NCBI GenBank assembly: GCA_007136595.1 | Contig: SLGQ01000306.1 | Coordinates: forward strand, 1 to 18,321 | Direction: 5' to 3' | From: Candidatus Sumerlaeota bacterium | GTDB lineage: Bacteria; UBP6; UBA1177 | DNA: 18,321 nt | In this document: in pieces, positions 1 through 6,774 of the stretch | Position numbering within the stretch: the first letter of the stretch is position 1 | Layout: each line of letters begins with the position of its first letter | Notes under the pieces: generated by a model | Told to the model about the DNA's origin: nothing | The model's input: the letters and a program-made list of their open reading frames with translations, nothing else | The model's database searches: none | Made by a program: the position numbers and the translations under genes

Positions 1-246
1 GATGAAGTTAATGTTGACAGAGATGTCGAGGTTAAAATGATTTCACTCGCTGACAGACTTAGACAGGAAGGGAGACAGGAAGGTATCGAGAAAGGTATCG
101 AGAAAGGTGCTTTTCTTAAGGCTATGGAAACTTGCAAAAAACTTCTGCTTATGGGATTAAGCCCTTCTGTTGTTAGCGATGCGACAGAGCTTCCTCTCGA
201 AAAAGTTCTTGAAATTAAAAACACTCTTAACAACTCCTCAAACTGA
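1..246 (+). CDS. C-terminal tail of an Rpn-family (PD-(D/E)XK) transposase/nuclease-like protein, 5' truncated by window
   Basis: The frame is open from the first base of the window, so the gene starts upstream; the first ATG at 37 is internal. The visible 81 residues hold a run of Arg/Lys-Gln/Glu-Glu/Lys-Gly tetrapeptides (RQEGRQEG then IEKGIEKG), followed by a helical segment with LLLMGLSPSVVSDATEL and LEKVLEIK. Such charged Gly-punctuated repeats followed by a 'G(L/M)..E.I...T.L..E.V..I' helix pair are the usual end of Rpn recombination-promoting nuclease/putative transposase proteins. The catalytic nuclease domain is not in view, so activity cannot be judged. No terminator is obvious after the stop. 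Assignment rests only on the tail. Confidence 0.7.
   Translation, partial: DEVNVDRDVEVKMISLADRLRQEGRQEGIEKGIEKGAFLKAMETCKKLLLMGLSPSVVSDATELPLEKVLEIKNTLNNSSN
61..105 (+). repeat. Two adjoining pairs of 12-bp tandem repeats inside the Rpn-like gene
   Basis: A 12-bp unit (agacaggaaggg, then agacaggaaggt) occupies 61-72 and 73-84. A second unit, ggtatcgagaaa, occupies 82-93 and 94-105, sharing three bases with the first pair. Each unit is four codons, so copy number can change without a frameshift; they encode RQEG-RQEG and IEKG-IEKG. Confidence 0.85.
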
Positions 247-297
247 CTATTTTTGCTAAATTTCAAAATGTACAAAAATCAAAAACTATCATATTTC

Positions 298-325
298 TTG
301 ATGTTGGGTCACATAAAAATATAAT
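298..325 (+). promoter_or_regulatory. Sigma70-type promoter directly against the start codon of the serine hydrolase gene
   Basis: A -35 TTGATG at 298-303, a 16-bp spacer and a perfect -10 TATAAT at 320-325 lie immediately before the ATG at 332. Transcription would be expected to begin at or within a base or two of that ATG, and no Shine-Dalgarno sequence precedes it. Confidence 0.65.
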
Positions 326-331
326 GGCATT

Positions 332-1411
332 ATGAAAGTTTTTTGTTTTTTGTTCACTTTCTTTTTACTTTTAAATGCTTACGGGGAAAATCCGGGTTTT
401 GATGCGAACATAAGAAATGCGGCACAAAAGGGGATCAAGGAAAACCATTTTTCGGCGGTTTCCGTTTCTGTATGGAAAGACGGGAAAAGAATATATTCGT
501 TTTCGGAAGGTGTCGTAAATTCAAGAACTCCTGATAAAAAGGTGACAGATAAAACTTTGTTCGATCTTGCATCTCTGACCAAACCCATTGTTACAGCTTC
601 TCTGTTTTTTTATCTCGAAAAAGGAGGCTCTCTTGATAGAAACTGGCAGGTTTCAAGATTTTTTCCTTCGATAAAAAGAGAGATCACCCTTTTTCAGTTG
701 TTGACACATAAAAGCGGACTTCCTGCCTATGCTAAACTTTTTGAACTTGAAAAAAATGTTCCGATTGAAAAGCGGAAAGAACTCGTTATCGCACAAATAT
801 CAAAATATCAGAAAGCTTATCAAAACCGCTACGGTGATCTGAATTACATCCTTCTTGGGCTGATCATTGAAAAGATTACCGGCAAAAACCTTGACACAGC
901 TTTCAGAGAAATGATGAAAAAAGAGTTCCCTTTTGAAAATTCCTTCACATATCAGCCTTTGAAAAAAGGAGTCGCAAAAAACAATATTGCGGCAACTTCA
1001 TACGCCCCTCCTCTTAAAAGTTTTCGTCAGGGAATAGTTGAAGATCTTAATTCCGATTATCTTGAAGGAATGACCGGACATGCGGGACTGTTTGGAACTG
1101 CTGATGACATTTCACAGTTTTATTCAATAATGCTCAAGAACCCTTACTACAGAAAGTTCATCGTTGACCAGACTGGTTTTGATAAAAAAGAAGGTGAAAA
1201 CTCAAACTACGGATCTGTTGCAAGCACAAAATGCTCAGGACACTTAGGCTGGACAGGAACAGCTTTTCTGATCTGCCCCGAAAAAGAGATCGTGATAACA
1301 ATTCTTACCAACAGAACTCACTCGACAAAATTCAAATCAAACAATTTTTCAAATATCAGATCGTTCAGAAGATTGGTATTTGATGCCGTGCTTTCAGGAA
1401 TCGGGAAATAA
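332..1411 (+). CDS. Secreted serine hydrolase, class C beta-lactamase / penicillin-binding-like family
   Basis: The 359-residue protein begins with a signal peptide (MKVF then a Phe/Leu-rich core, likely cut after about residue 18), so it acts outside the cytoplasm. The fold's catalytic set is present: S81-x-x-K84 in 'DLASLTKP', a Y167-G-D169 motif in 'YGDLNYILLG' (the usual third residue is Asn; Asp is a known variant), and H304-L-G306 as the KTG-equivalent in 'GHLGWTGT'. The 'GHAGLFGTADD' segment near residue 249 is also typical. The family includes esterases, D-amino acid peptidases and beta-lactamases, and substrate cannot be read from sequence; true beta-lactamase activity should not be assumed. 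There is no ribosome binding site, but the signal peptide fixes this start and the promoter abuts it. Confidence 0.9.
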   Translation: MKVFCFLFTFFLLLNAYGENPGFDANIRNAAQKGIKENHFSAVSVSVWKDGKRIYSFSEGVVNSRTPDKKVTDKTLFDLASLTKPIVTASLFFYLEKGGSLDRNWQVSRFFPSIKREITLFQLLTHKSGLPAYAKLFELEKNVPIEKRKELVIAQISKYQKAYQNRYGDLNYILLGLIIEKITGKNLDTAFREMMKKEFPFENSFTYQPLKKGVAKNNIAATSYAPPLKSFRQGIVEDLNSDYLEGMTGHAGLFGTADDISQFYSIMLKNPYYRKFIVDQTGFDKKEGENSNYGSVASTKCSGHLGWTGTAFLICPEKEIVITILTNRTHSTKFKSNNFSNIRSFRRLVFDAVLSGIGK

Positions 1412-1440
1412 AAACAAGTTAATTTTGCCGGCAAAGTTTG
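1412..1440. terminator. Possible weak bidirectional terminator between converging genes
   Basis: The 29 bp between the stops of the serine hydrolase and tcdA hold a perfect 12-bp palindrome, TTTGCCGGCAAA (1424-1435), with short flanking complementarity (CAA at 1415-1417, TTG at 1438-1440). On the minus strand a T-rich stretch follows. The stem is short and would have a 4-base CCGG loop, so termination is uncertain. Confidence 0.25.
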
Positions 1441-2163
1441 TCATTTGTCAAGCAGATCCCGTACAGCATAACTTGCAAGCATAAGTCCTGCGGCTTGCGG
1501 CACAAACGGGGTGGAACCTTGAATTTTACGGATCCTTCCGGGATTTTCATCATCGTGGGGCTTATCATTTTCTATCGGATCAAGCGGAAACTCTTTACTG
1601 AAAACAACCGGAAATTTTTTTTTTACATTTCTATTCCTGAGTCGTTTTCTCACAAATTTTGACAAAGAACATACATCTGTTTTCCAGATATCTGCTATTT
1701 CAAGCATTTCAGGCTTAATTCTTCCCCCTGTCCCCATGCATGAAATAAATTTCTCCCCACCATCAAGAAGTGCAATTATAAGGTTTACTTTGGGGTTAAG
1801 TGAGTCAATTGCATCAATATGAAAATCTGCTTCATGAAGTTTCATGGCGGCATCTGATCCCCTGACAAAATCTGTTGAAGAAACTATTTTTACATCAGGG
1901 TTGATATCTTTTGCAGTTTTTATGAAAACCTCAGTTTTATCAAGGTTCAGGTTAGATCTGAACCCAAAGACAAGCCGGTTTAAATTCGATTCCCCCACCT
2001 TGTCAAAATCGGTAACAGCTATTGTGCCGACCCCTGCTCTGACAAGGGATACAGCAGCAGATGCTCCCACTCCCCCAAGACCATAAACAGCAACAGTGGA
2101 GTTTTCAAGCTTTTCCAACCCTTCCTTTCCAAAAATGATTTCCGTTCTTTCTTTAAACCCCAT
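1441..2163 (-). CDS. tcdA: tRNA threonylcarbamoyladenosine dehydratase (ThiF/MoeB E1-like family)
   Basis: TcdA uses ATP to convert t6A at tRNA position 37 into its cyclic form. From the ATG at 2163 the protein has 240 residues. The ATP-binding glycine loop G28-L-G-G-V-G33 is followed by 'VTDFDKVGESNLNR', the E1-like Asp and Asn-Arg signature. Later, 'GTGGRIKPEMLEIADIWKT' and the basic 'KFVRKRLRNRN' match the TcdA/CsdL branch rather than ThiF or MoeB, and no zinc-binding Cys pairs are seen. I chose 2163 because it has a GGGGAG ribosome binding site and keeps the overlap with the upstream gene to 11 bp; a TTG at 2214 would add 17 residues unlike the family. Last gene of the operon. Confidence 0.88.
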   Translation of the reverse strand: MGFKERTEIIFGKEGLEKLENSTVAVYGLGGVGASAAVSLVRAGVGTIAVTDFDKVGESNLNRLVFGFRSNLNLDKTEVFIKTAKDINPDVKIVSSTDFVRGSDAAMKLHEADFHIDAIDSLNPKVNLIIALLDGGEKFISCMGTGGRIKPEMLEIADIWKTDVCSLSKFVRKRLRNRNVKKKFPVVFSKEFPLDPIENDKPHDDENPGRIRKIQGSTPFVPQAAGLMLASYAVRDLLDK

Positions 2164-3805
2164 TCTCTCCCCGGTGTTGCCACAGATAAACACTTTTTCC
2201 TTCAGCATGATCAAGGTTTACCTGAATGATCCTCTTTATTGAATGATTGAATTTGCTGTACTCGGAAAGGAGGTCAACAATAATAAGCCTCTTTTTTTGA
2301 TCGTGGTCATGTTCACTGCACAAAGTAAAATAAAACTCTCTCTTTTTCGCTCTCAGATATCTTTCGATATCTTCACTTTTTGACAGAAGTTCTTTGGTGT
2401 AGTTTTTCTTTACACACACTTCATGAAACTGCATGAACACTTTCACAAAGCAACCGTGTATCAGTTGTTTCTGTTCTTCGTTCAATTTATTTCTGGTGTT
2501 TTCAAGCCTTACTCCGTATTTTGCGATCTCGCGGGCATGATCCCCCATTGATTCCGCTTCATCCGATATTTTAAGAAAAAGCCACAAAACTCTAGTGTTG
2601 TCATTACAACTCAGGTTTATCTTTTTCACCATATCGTTATGTCCGTCATCAAGCACCTGCTCATACCTTTCAACTTTCTCAAAAAGTGACCTGTATCCCG
2701 GCTTTCTTATAACAATGTAGGAATAAGCGAGCATATCGGTAAGATATTTCATATAAATTTCAGTTGCAGGAGTAAGTTTTTCAATTATTGTTTCAGAAGT
2801 ATCGGAACTTCCGATTTCAGGTATTACAATCGGAGTTCTTATAAGTCTAAACTTTTTCTTTATGACTTTCTGTGCTACAGAAGCAAAATACTGCCTGAAA
2901 GGGAACACTGTGACAGTCAATAAAATTTTAAGGAAAGTCATATAGACTGCTATCATGAAACCGGCTTCAACATTCCCTACAGTTTCTCCGAACTTAACAA
3001 GAAGCATGATAGAAGGATAAAAAATAATGACACCTGCAACCATCTCAACGACATTCATGAAAACTTGAAGAAAAGCAGTTCTTTTACCTTCCGCTGAACT
3101 GCCTAATGAGGCAAGAAAAGCTGTAACGGTCGTTCCAAGCGTTGAACCGAGAACTATCGCCGCACCACTGTGTATGGAGATCAAACCTTGAGCCGCAACA
3201 GCTATTACCATAGCGGCAGTTGCACCGCTTGACTGAATAAGTGCGGTGAAGAGGACTCCGAATAAAGTTAAAAGAACCATTGAAAAAACTGAGCTTGCGG
3301 CATCAAAACCTGACAGAAATTCAACAACAGCAGGATTATCTCTTAAAAAACCAAGCGCTCCTGACATCGTTTCCAACCCGAAAAAGATCAGCCCCAGCCC
3401 CACCATGAAAACTCCGGCATCTTTGAGTTTTCTCTTCTTGAACACAAGTTTTCCGATCAACCCGAAAGTAAAAAGATATATGCCGAATCTTGTGATCTTA
3501 ATTGCAACTATCCAGGCTGTTGTTATTGAACCTATGTTGGCTCCTATCAGAAAACTTATTGACTGCACAACAGATATAAGTCCCACAGATGTCATTGATA
3601 CAAGAATTACTGTAGTTGCACTTGATGACTGAAATAAAGTGGTGACAATAAACCCTGCTATAACTTTTGTAAAATCATTTTTTGTATATTTTTCAATTTT
3701 CTTTTCGAGAGTTCCGCCAGTATAGCTGTAAAGCAGTGCTCCCAGCTTTTCCATCCCGAATAGGAAAAAAGCCAGCCCTGCAAGAAGCATCAGAAAATGG
3801 TTCAT
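2153..3805 (-). CDS. Na/Pi cotransporter family protein with C-terminal PhoU-like domain
   Basis: A 550-residue inner-membrane protein. The N-terminal 330 residues or so form the duplicated Na/Pi-cotransporter (NptA/PF02690 type) region: the paired inverted-repeat signatures are QSSSATT at 59-65 and QSSGAT at 191-196, each inside hydrophobic helices. Residues from about 340 to the end are soluble and helical ('DMLAYSYIVIR', 'YEQVLDDGHNDMVKKI', 'DEAESMGDHAREIAKYG') and match the PhoU-like regulatory domain usual in bacterial members. Expected role is sodium-coupled phosphate transport or efflux; direction is not visible. The start lies 9 bp after the lpdA stop, and its end overlaps tcdA by 11 bp, so it is translated in the same operon. 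No phosphate-regulation gene is beside it. Confidence 0.88.
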   Translation of the reverse strand: MNHFLMLLAGLAFFLFGMEKLGALLYSYTGGTLEKKIEKYTKNDFTKVIAGFIVTTLFQSSSATTVILVSMTSVGLISVVQSISFLIGANIGSITTAWIVAIKITRFGIYLFTFGLIGKLVFKKRKLKDAGVFMVGLGLIFFGLETMSGALGFLRDNPAVVEFLSGFDAASSVFSMVLLTLFGVLFTALIQSSGATAAMVIAVAAQGLISIHSGAAIVLGSTLGTTVTAFLASLGSSAEGKRTAFLQVFMNVVEMVAGVIIFYPSIMLLVKFGETVGNVEAGFMIAVYMTFLKILLTVTVFPFRQYFASVAQKVIKKKFRLIRTPIVIPEIGSSDTSETIIEKLTPATEIYMKYLTDMLAYSYIVIRKPGYRSLFEKVERYEQVLDDGHNDMVKKINLSCNDNTRVLWLFLKISDEAESMGDHAREIAKYGVRLENTRNKLNEEQKQLIHGCFVKVFMQFHEVCVKKNYTKELLSKSEDIERYLRAKKREFYFTLCSEHDHDQKKRLIIVDLLSEYSKFNHSIKRIIQVNLDHAEGKSVYLWQHRGENGV

Positions 3806-3814
3806 TTTTTAGCC

Positions 3815-5182
3815 TTAAATATGAATTGTTCTGCCGATAGAATTAAGTGCAGCTTCAAGAGTTGCTTCACAAAGTGTAGGGTGGGGGTGGATCGATTCAA
3901 TAATATCATAAACGGTCGCTCCAAGTTTCATAGCAGGAAGAAATTCCGAAATAAGGTCTGTCGCACCGTATCCTATGATATGTGCTCCTATGATCTTTCC
4001 TGTTCCCGATTCTGTTACAACTTTTACAAATCCTGTCGTATGATTTGAAGCAACTCCCTTTCCATTTGCACTGAAAGGAAATTTTCCAACCTTTATTTCA
4101 ATTCCTTTTTCAATTGCTTCAAACTCCCTGTAACCTATTGATGCAATGGAAGGTTGACAATATATACATCCCGGATTAAGACGGTAATCTATCGGGTGAA
4201 CTTTTATACCGGCAATTTGTTCAACAGTTACTATACCTTCATGTTCAGCTGTGTGGGCAAGCATTGGAGTAGCTATCACATCACCTATTGCAAAAACCCC
4301 TTCAACATTGGTTTTAAAAAGATGGTCTGTTTTAATAAAGCCTCTTTCATCAGTTTCTATCCCGGCAGTGCCAAGATCAAGATCATCTGTGTTGGGCGAT
4401 CTTCCGACACTTGAAAGCACTTGATCAACTTCAATTTCTTTCCCGTCATTAAGTATCACAACCATTTTTGAATCTCTTTTTTCAACTTTTTCAACTCCGG
4501 CACCTGCATGGATCTTGATCTTTTTCTTTTTAAATTCCTTTGTCAGTTCTTTGGAAATTTCATGGTCTTCAAAAGGGATTATCGTTTCAAGAGCTTCAAT
4601 TATTGTCACTTCAACTCCGAAAGTGCGGTATATATAAGCCATCTCCACACCAATTACACCGCCTCCTATCACAGCAATGCTTTTTGGAAGTTTTTCCTGA
4701 AAAAGTGCATGATCCGAGCTTATTATTTTTTCACCGTCAACGGCAAAAACCGGAATATCTTTCACTTTGGATCCGGTTGCAATTATTATGTTTTGGGCTT
4801 CAAATTCTGTTTCTCCGACTTTTACACTCTTTTTCCCGGTAAATTGAGCTATACCGCTGACAAGTCTTATGCCGTTTTTCTTAAACAGGAACTGAACACC
4901 TTTTCTGTTTTTGCTCACAGCATTTTTTGCATGTTCAATCACTTTTGTCCAGTCAAAAGAAGGTTCACAAATTATCCCCATTGACCCTGAACTGATTGCT
5001 GAACTGTAAGCCTCAGCAGCGGCTATAAGTGCTTTAGTGGGAATACAGCCCCAGTTAAGACAGGTTCCCCCGACATCCGATCTTTCGATCACAACAGGTT
5101 CCAATCCAAGCTGTGCCGCTCTGATGGCAGCAACATATCCACCGGGACCTGCACCAATAATAAGAAGCTTCACTTTTTCCAT
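3815..5182 (-). CDS. lpdA: Dihydrolipoyl dehydrogenase (E3)
   Basis: This FAD enzyme reoxidises dihydrolipoamide of 2-oxoacid dehydrogenase complexes or the glycine cleavage system with NAD+. The 455 residues show the FAD dinucleotide motif G10-A-G-P-G-G15, the redox disulfide C41-x4-C46 in 'GGTCLNWGCIPTKAL', a second dinucleotide fold 'VIGGGVIGVEMAY', the 'AIGDV' FAD-binding segment, and the C-terminal catalytic pair H434 and E439 in 'HPHPTLCEATLE'. Length is normal for the family. The ATG overlaps the end of murJ by 13 bp and has a GGGAG site inside murJ. No E1, E2 or lipoylation gene is in the window, so its partner complex must be encoded elsewhere; a related flavin disulfide reductase is less likely given the intact HPHPT motif. 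Confidence 0.93.
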   Translation of the reverse strand: MEKVKLLIIGAGPGGYVAAIRAAQLGLEPVVIERSDVGGTCLNWGCIPTKALIAAAEAYSSAISSGSMGIICEPSFDWTKVIEHAKNAVSKNRKGVQFLFKKNGIRLVSGIAQFTGKKSVKVGETEFEAQNIIIATGSKVKDIPVFAVDGEKIISSDHALFQEKLPKSIAVIGGGVIGVEMAYIYRTFGVEVTIIEALETIIPFEDHEISKELTKEFKKKKIKIHAGAGVEKVEKRDSKMVVILNDGKEIEVDQVLSSVGRSPNTDDLDLGTAGIETDERGFIKTDHLFKTNVEGVFAIGDVIATPMLAHTAEHEGIVTVEQIAGIKVHPIDYRLNPGCIYCQPSIASIGYREFEAIEKGIEIKVGKFPFSANGKGVASNHTTGFVKVVTESGTGKIIGAHIIGYGATDLISEFLPAMKLGATVYDIIESIHPHPTLCEATLEAALNSIGRTIHI

Positions 5183-6774
5183 TTCAATCTCCCTGCTACC
5201 TTGTTGAATATATAAACTGTGTTTTCATCCTTTATCAAAATAAGTATTGCTGAAAGTGTCCCTCCGAAAATAAAAGTTACAAGAAGGAACGGGGTCAACT
5301 CCGTAAATATCCGGTTCAACAATCCCGGCAAAATGGAGGCTCCTGAAAAAATATCATATATCTTGTCTTTAAGAAAATATACCGGCACAGCACTGACAAA
5401 AGAGATCCCTAAAAATTTCAAACTGTAAACAATGGTTTCCTTAACCCCTTCGCTCTTAACTTTTCCGCTTTTTGTTAGCATCGCCATGAGTATAAAAGCA
5501 GAAACAGCAGCAGATACAGTTGAAGCAAGCGCGACACCTCCCCCTTTCATACTTTCAACAAGCAGAAGGGCAACAACAATGTTCACTATTACAGATACGA
5601 TCCCGGCAACTGTGGGGGTAACAGTATCTTCCTGTGCAAAAAAAGCGGGGAAAAGGATCCTTGATATTGCAATGAAAAACAGTCCGCAAATATGAAAAAG
5701 AAGGGCGTAAGCTGTGAGTCTTACCGACTCATCGTCAAATTTTCCGAATTTAAAAAGAAGGGTCACAATTTCATACCGCATGATCAAAGTAAATATGGTT
5801 GCAGGAATCGATATCATTGCAGTAAGTTTTATCCCGAAAACAAGATTTTTGTTAAAGCTGTCCCAATTCCCTTTTTTTGCATCGGTTGACAGTTCAGGTA
5901 GAATTACGGTACTCAAAGAAACTACGAAAATTCCGAGAATAAGCTCCTCAAGACGGTTTGAAAACTGGAGAGAACTTACAATTCCCGTTCCTGCACTGTT
6001 CGCTATTCTGGTAGTTACAATTATATTTATCTGGTATGCTCCCATCCCAAGCATTGTAGGTGCAACAAGCCTTAAAACCTTTCTTACCCCCGGATGTGTA
6101 AATGCAGTCTTCAAGTTGGAAAAGGTTATCCCTATACCTTTTTTCATCATAAACGGGACCTGGAACAATGCCTGGATCAAACCTCCTGCAACAACACCGA
6201 CAGAAATAGCTCTGGCAGGATTTGCAGTATATGGTGAAAGTACAAATGCAAAGGTTATGAAAGAGAGATTAAAAAGTACCGGAGTAAATCCGCTGGGACC
6301 AAAAATACCGAAACTGTTAAGTATCCCCTGTATTAATGCTGCAACAGAAATAAATGCAAGATAAGGGAACATTATCCTTGTTAAAAAAACGGCTTCTTTT
6401 GCAACATCTCCGGTCAGTTCAGGACCGAAAACATCAACAAGAAAACCTGAAAACACCATGCCTGCAAGAACCGTTCCAAAAAAAACTGTCATTCCGAAAG
6501 TAAAAACGGCACTTAAAAACTGAGCTGTTTCTTCTTTATCCCCTTTATTGAGATAACCTTTAAAAGTTGGAATGAAAGCAGCGGAAATTGTCCCTTCAGC
6601 AAACAACCTCCTTAAAAGATTAGGGATCAGAAAAGCTATCGTAAAAGCATCGCTTAAAGCAGTCGTACCCAAAAAAGCCGCCTTTACGATCTCCCTGAAA
6701 AGACCCAGAACTCTGGATACAAATGTAAAAACCACAAGTGTGGAACTGCTTTTAAGAATTGCTTTCCTGCTCAA
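5170..6774 (-). CDS. murJ: Lipid II flippase MurJ (MviN)
   Basis: MurJ moves lipid-linked peptidoglycan precursors across the inner membrane. The 534-residue protein is hydrophobic throughout, consistent with about 14 membrane helices. Family landmarks are the N-terminal 'SRVLGLFRE' (R21, R27), 'LSDAF' (D42) and 'PNLLRRLFAEG' at 51-61, which carries the conserved arginines of the central cavity. The start is TTG at 6774, not ATG; it is supported by the typical 'MSRKAILKSS' beginning and by a 4-base TTGA overlap with the stop of the preceding PBP gene. That overlap couples the flippase to the polymerase using its product, so flippase and glycosyltransferase should be made together. The end overlaps lpdA by 13 bp. 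Confidence 0.95.
   Translation of the reverse strand: MSRKAILKSSSTLVVFTFVSRVLGLFREIVKAAFLGTTALSDAFTIAFLIPNLLRRLFAEGTISAAFIPTFKGYLNKGDKEETAQFLSAVFTFGMTVFFGTVLAGMVFSGFLVDVFGPELTGDVAKEAVFLTRIMFPYLAFISVAALIQGILNSFGIFGPSGFTPVLFNLSFITFAFVLSPYTANPARAISVGVVAGGLIQALFQVPFMMKKGIGITFSNLKTAFTHPGVRKVLRLVAPTMLGMGAYQINIIVTTRIANSAGTGIVSSLQFSNRLEELILGIFVVSLSTVILPELSTDAKKGNWDSFNKNLVFGIKLTAMISIPATIFTLIMRYEIVTLLFKFGKFDDESVRLTAYALLFHICGLFFIAISRILFPAFFAQEDTVTPTVAGIVSVIVNIVVALLLVESMKGGGVALASTVSAAVSAFILMAMLTKSGKVKSEGVKETIVYSLKFLGISFVSAVPVYFLKDKIYDIFSGASILPGLLNRIFTELTPFLLVTFIFGGTLSAILILIKDENTVYIFNKVAGRLKWKK

Noticed and set aside
61..105. Possible CRISPR-like repeat
   Set aside because: Units are only 12 bp, directly adjacent without spacers, and in frame within a coding sequence.
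332..1411. Antibiotic-resistance class C beta-lactamase
   Set aside because: The YxN motif is YGD and the third motif is HLG, as in the wider esterase/peptidase branch; no ampR-like regulator is adjacent.
4508..4984. Long plus-strand open frame opposite lpdA
   Set aside because: lpdA on the other strand has all its catalytic motifs; this frame is rich in Phe, Tyr, Cys and His, as expected of a shadow of AT-rich coding DNA.
5714..6364. 216-codon plus-strand open frame opposite murJ
   Set aside because: Complement of murJ codons, with no promoter, ribosome site or family resemblance.
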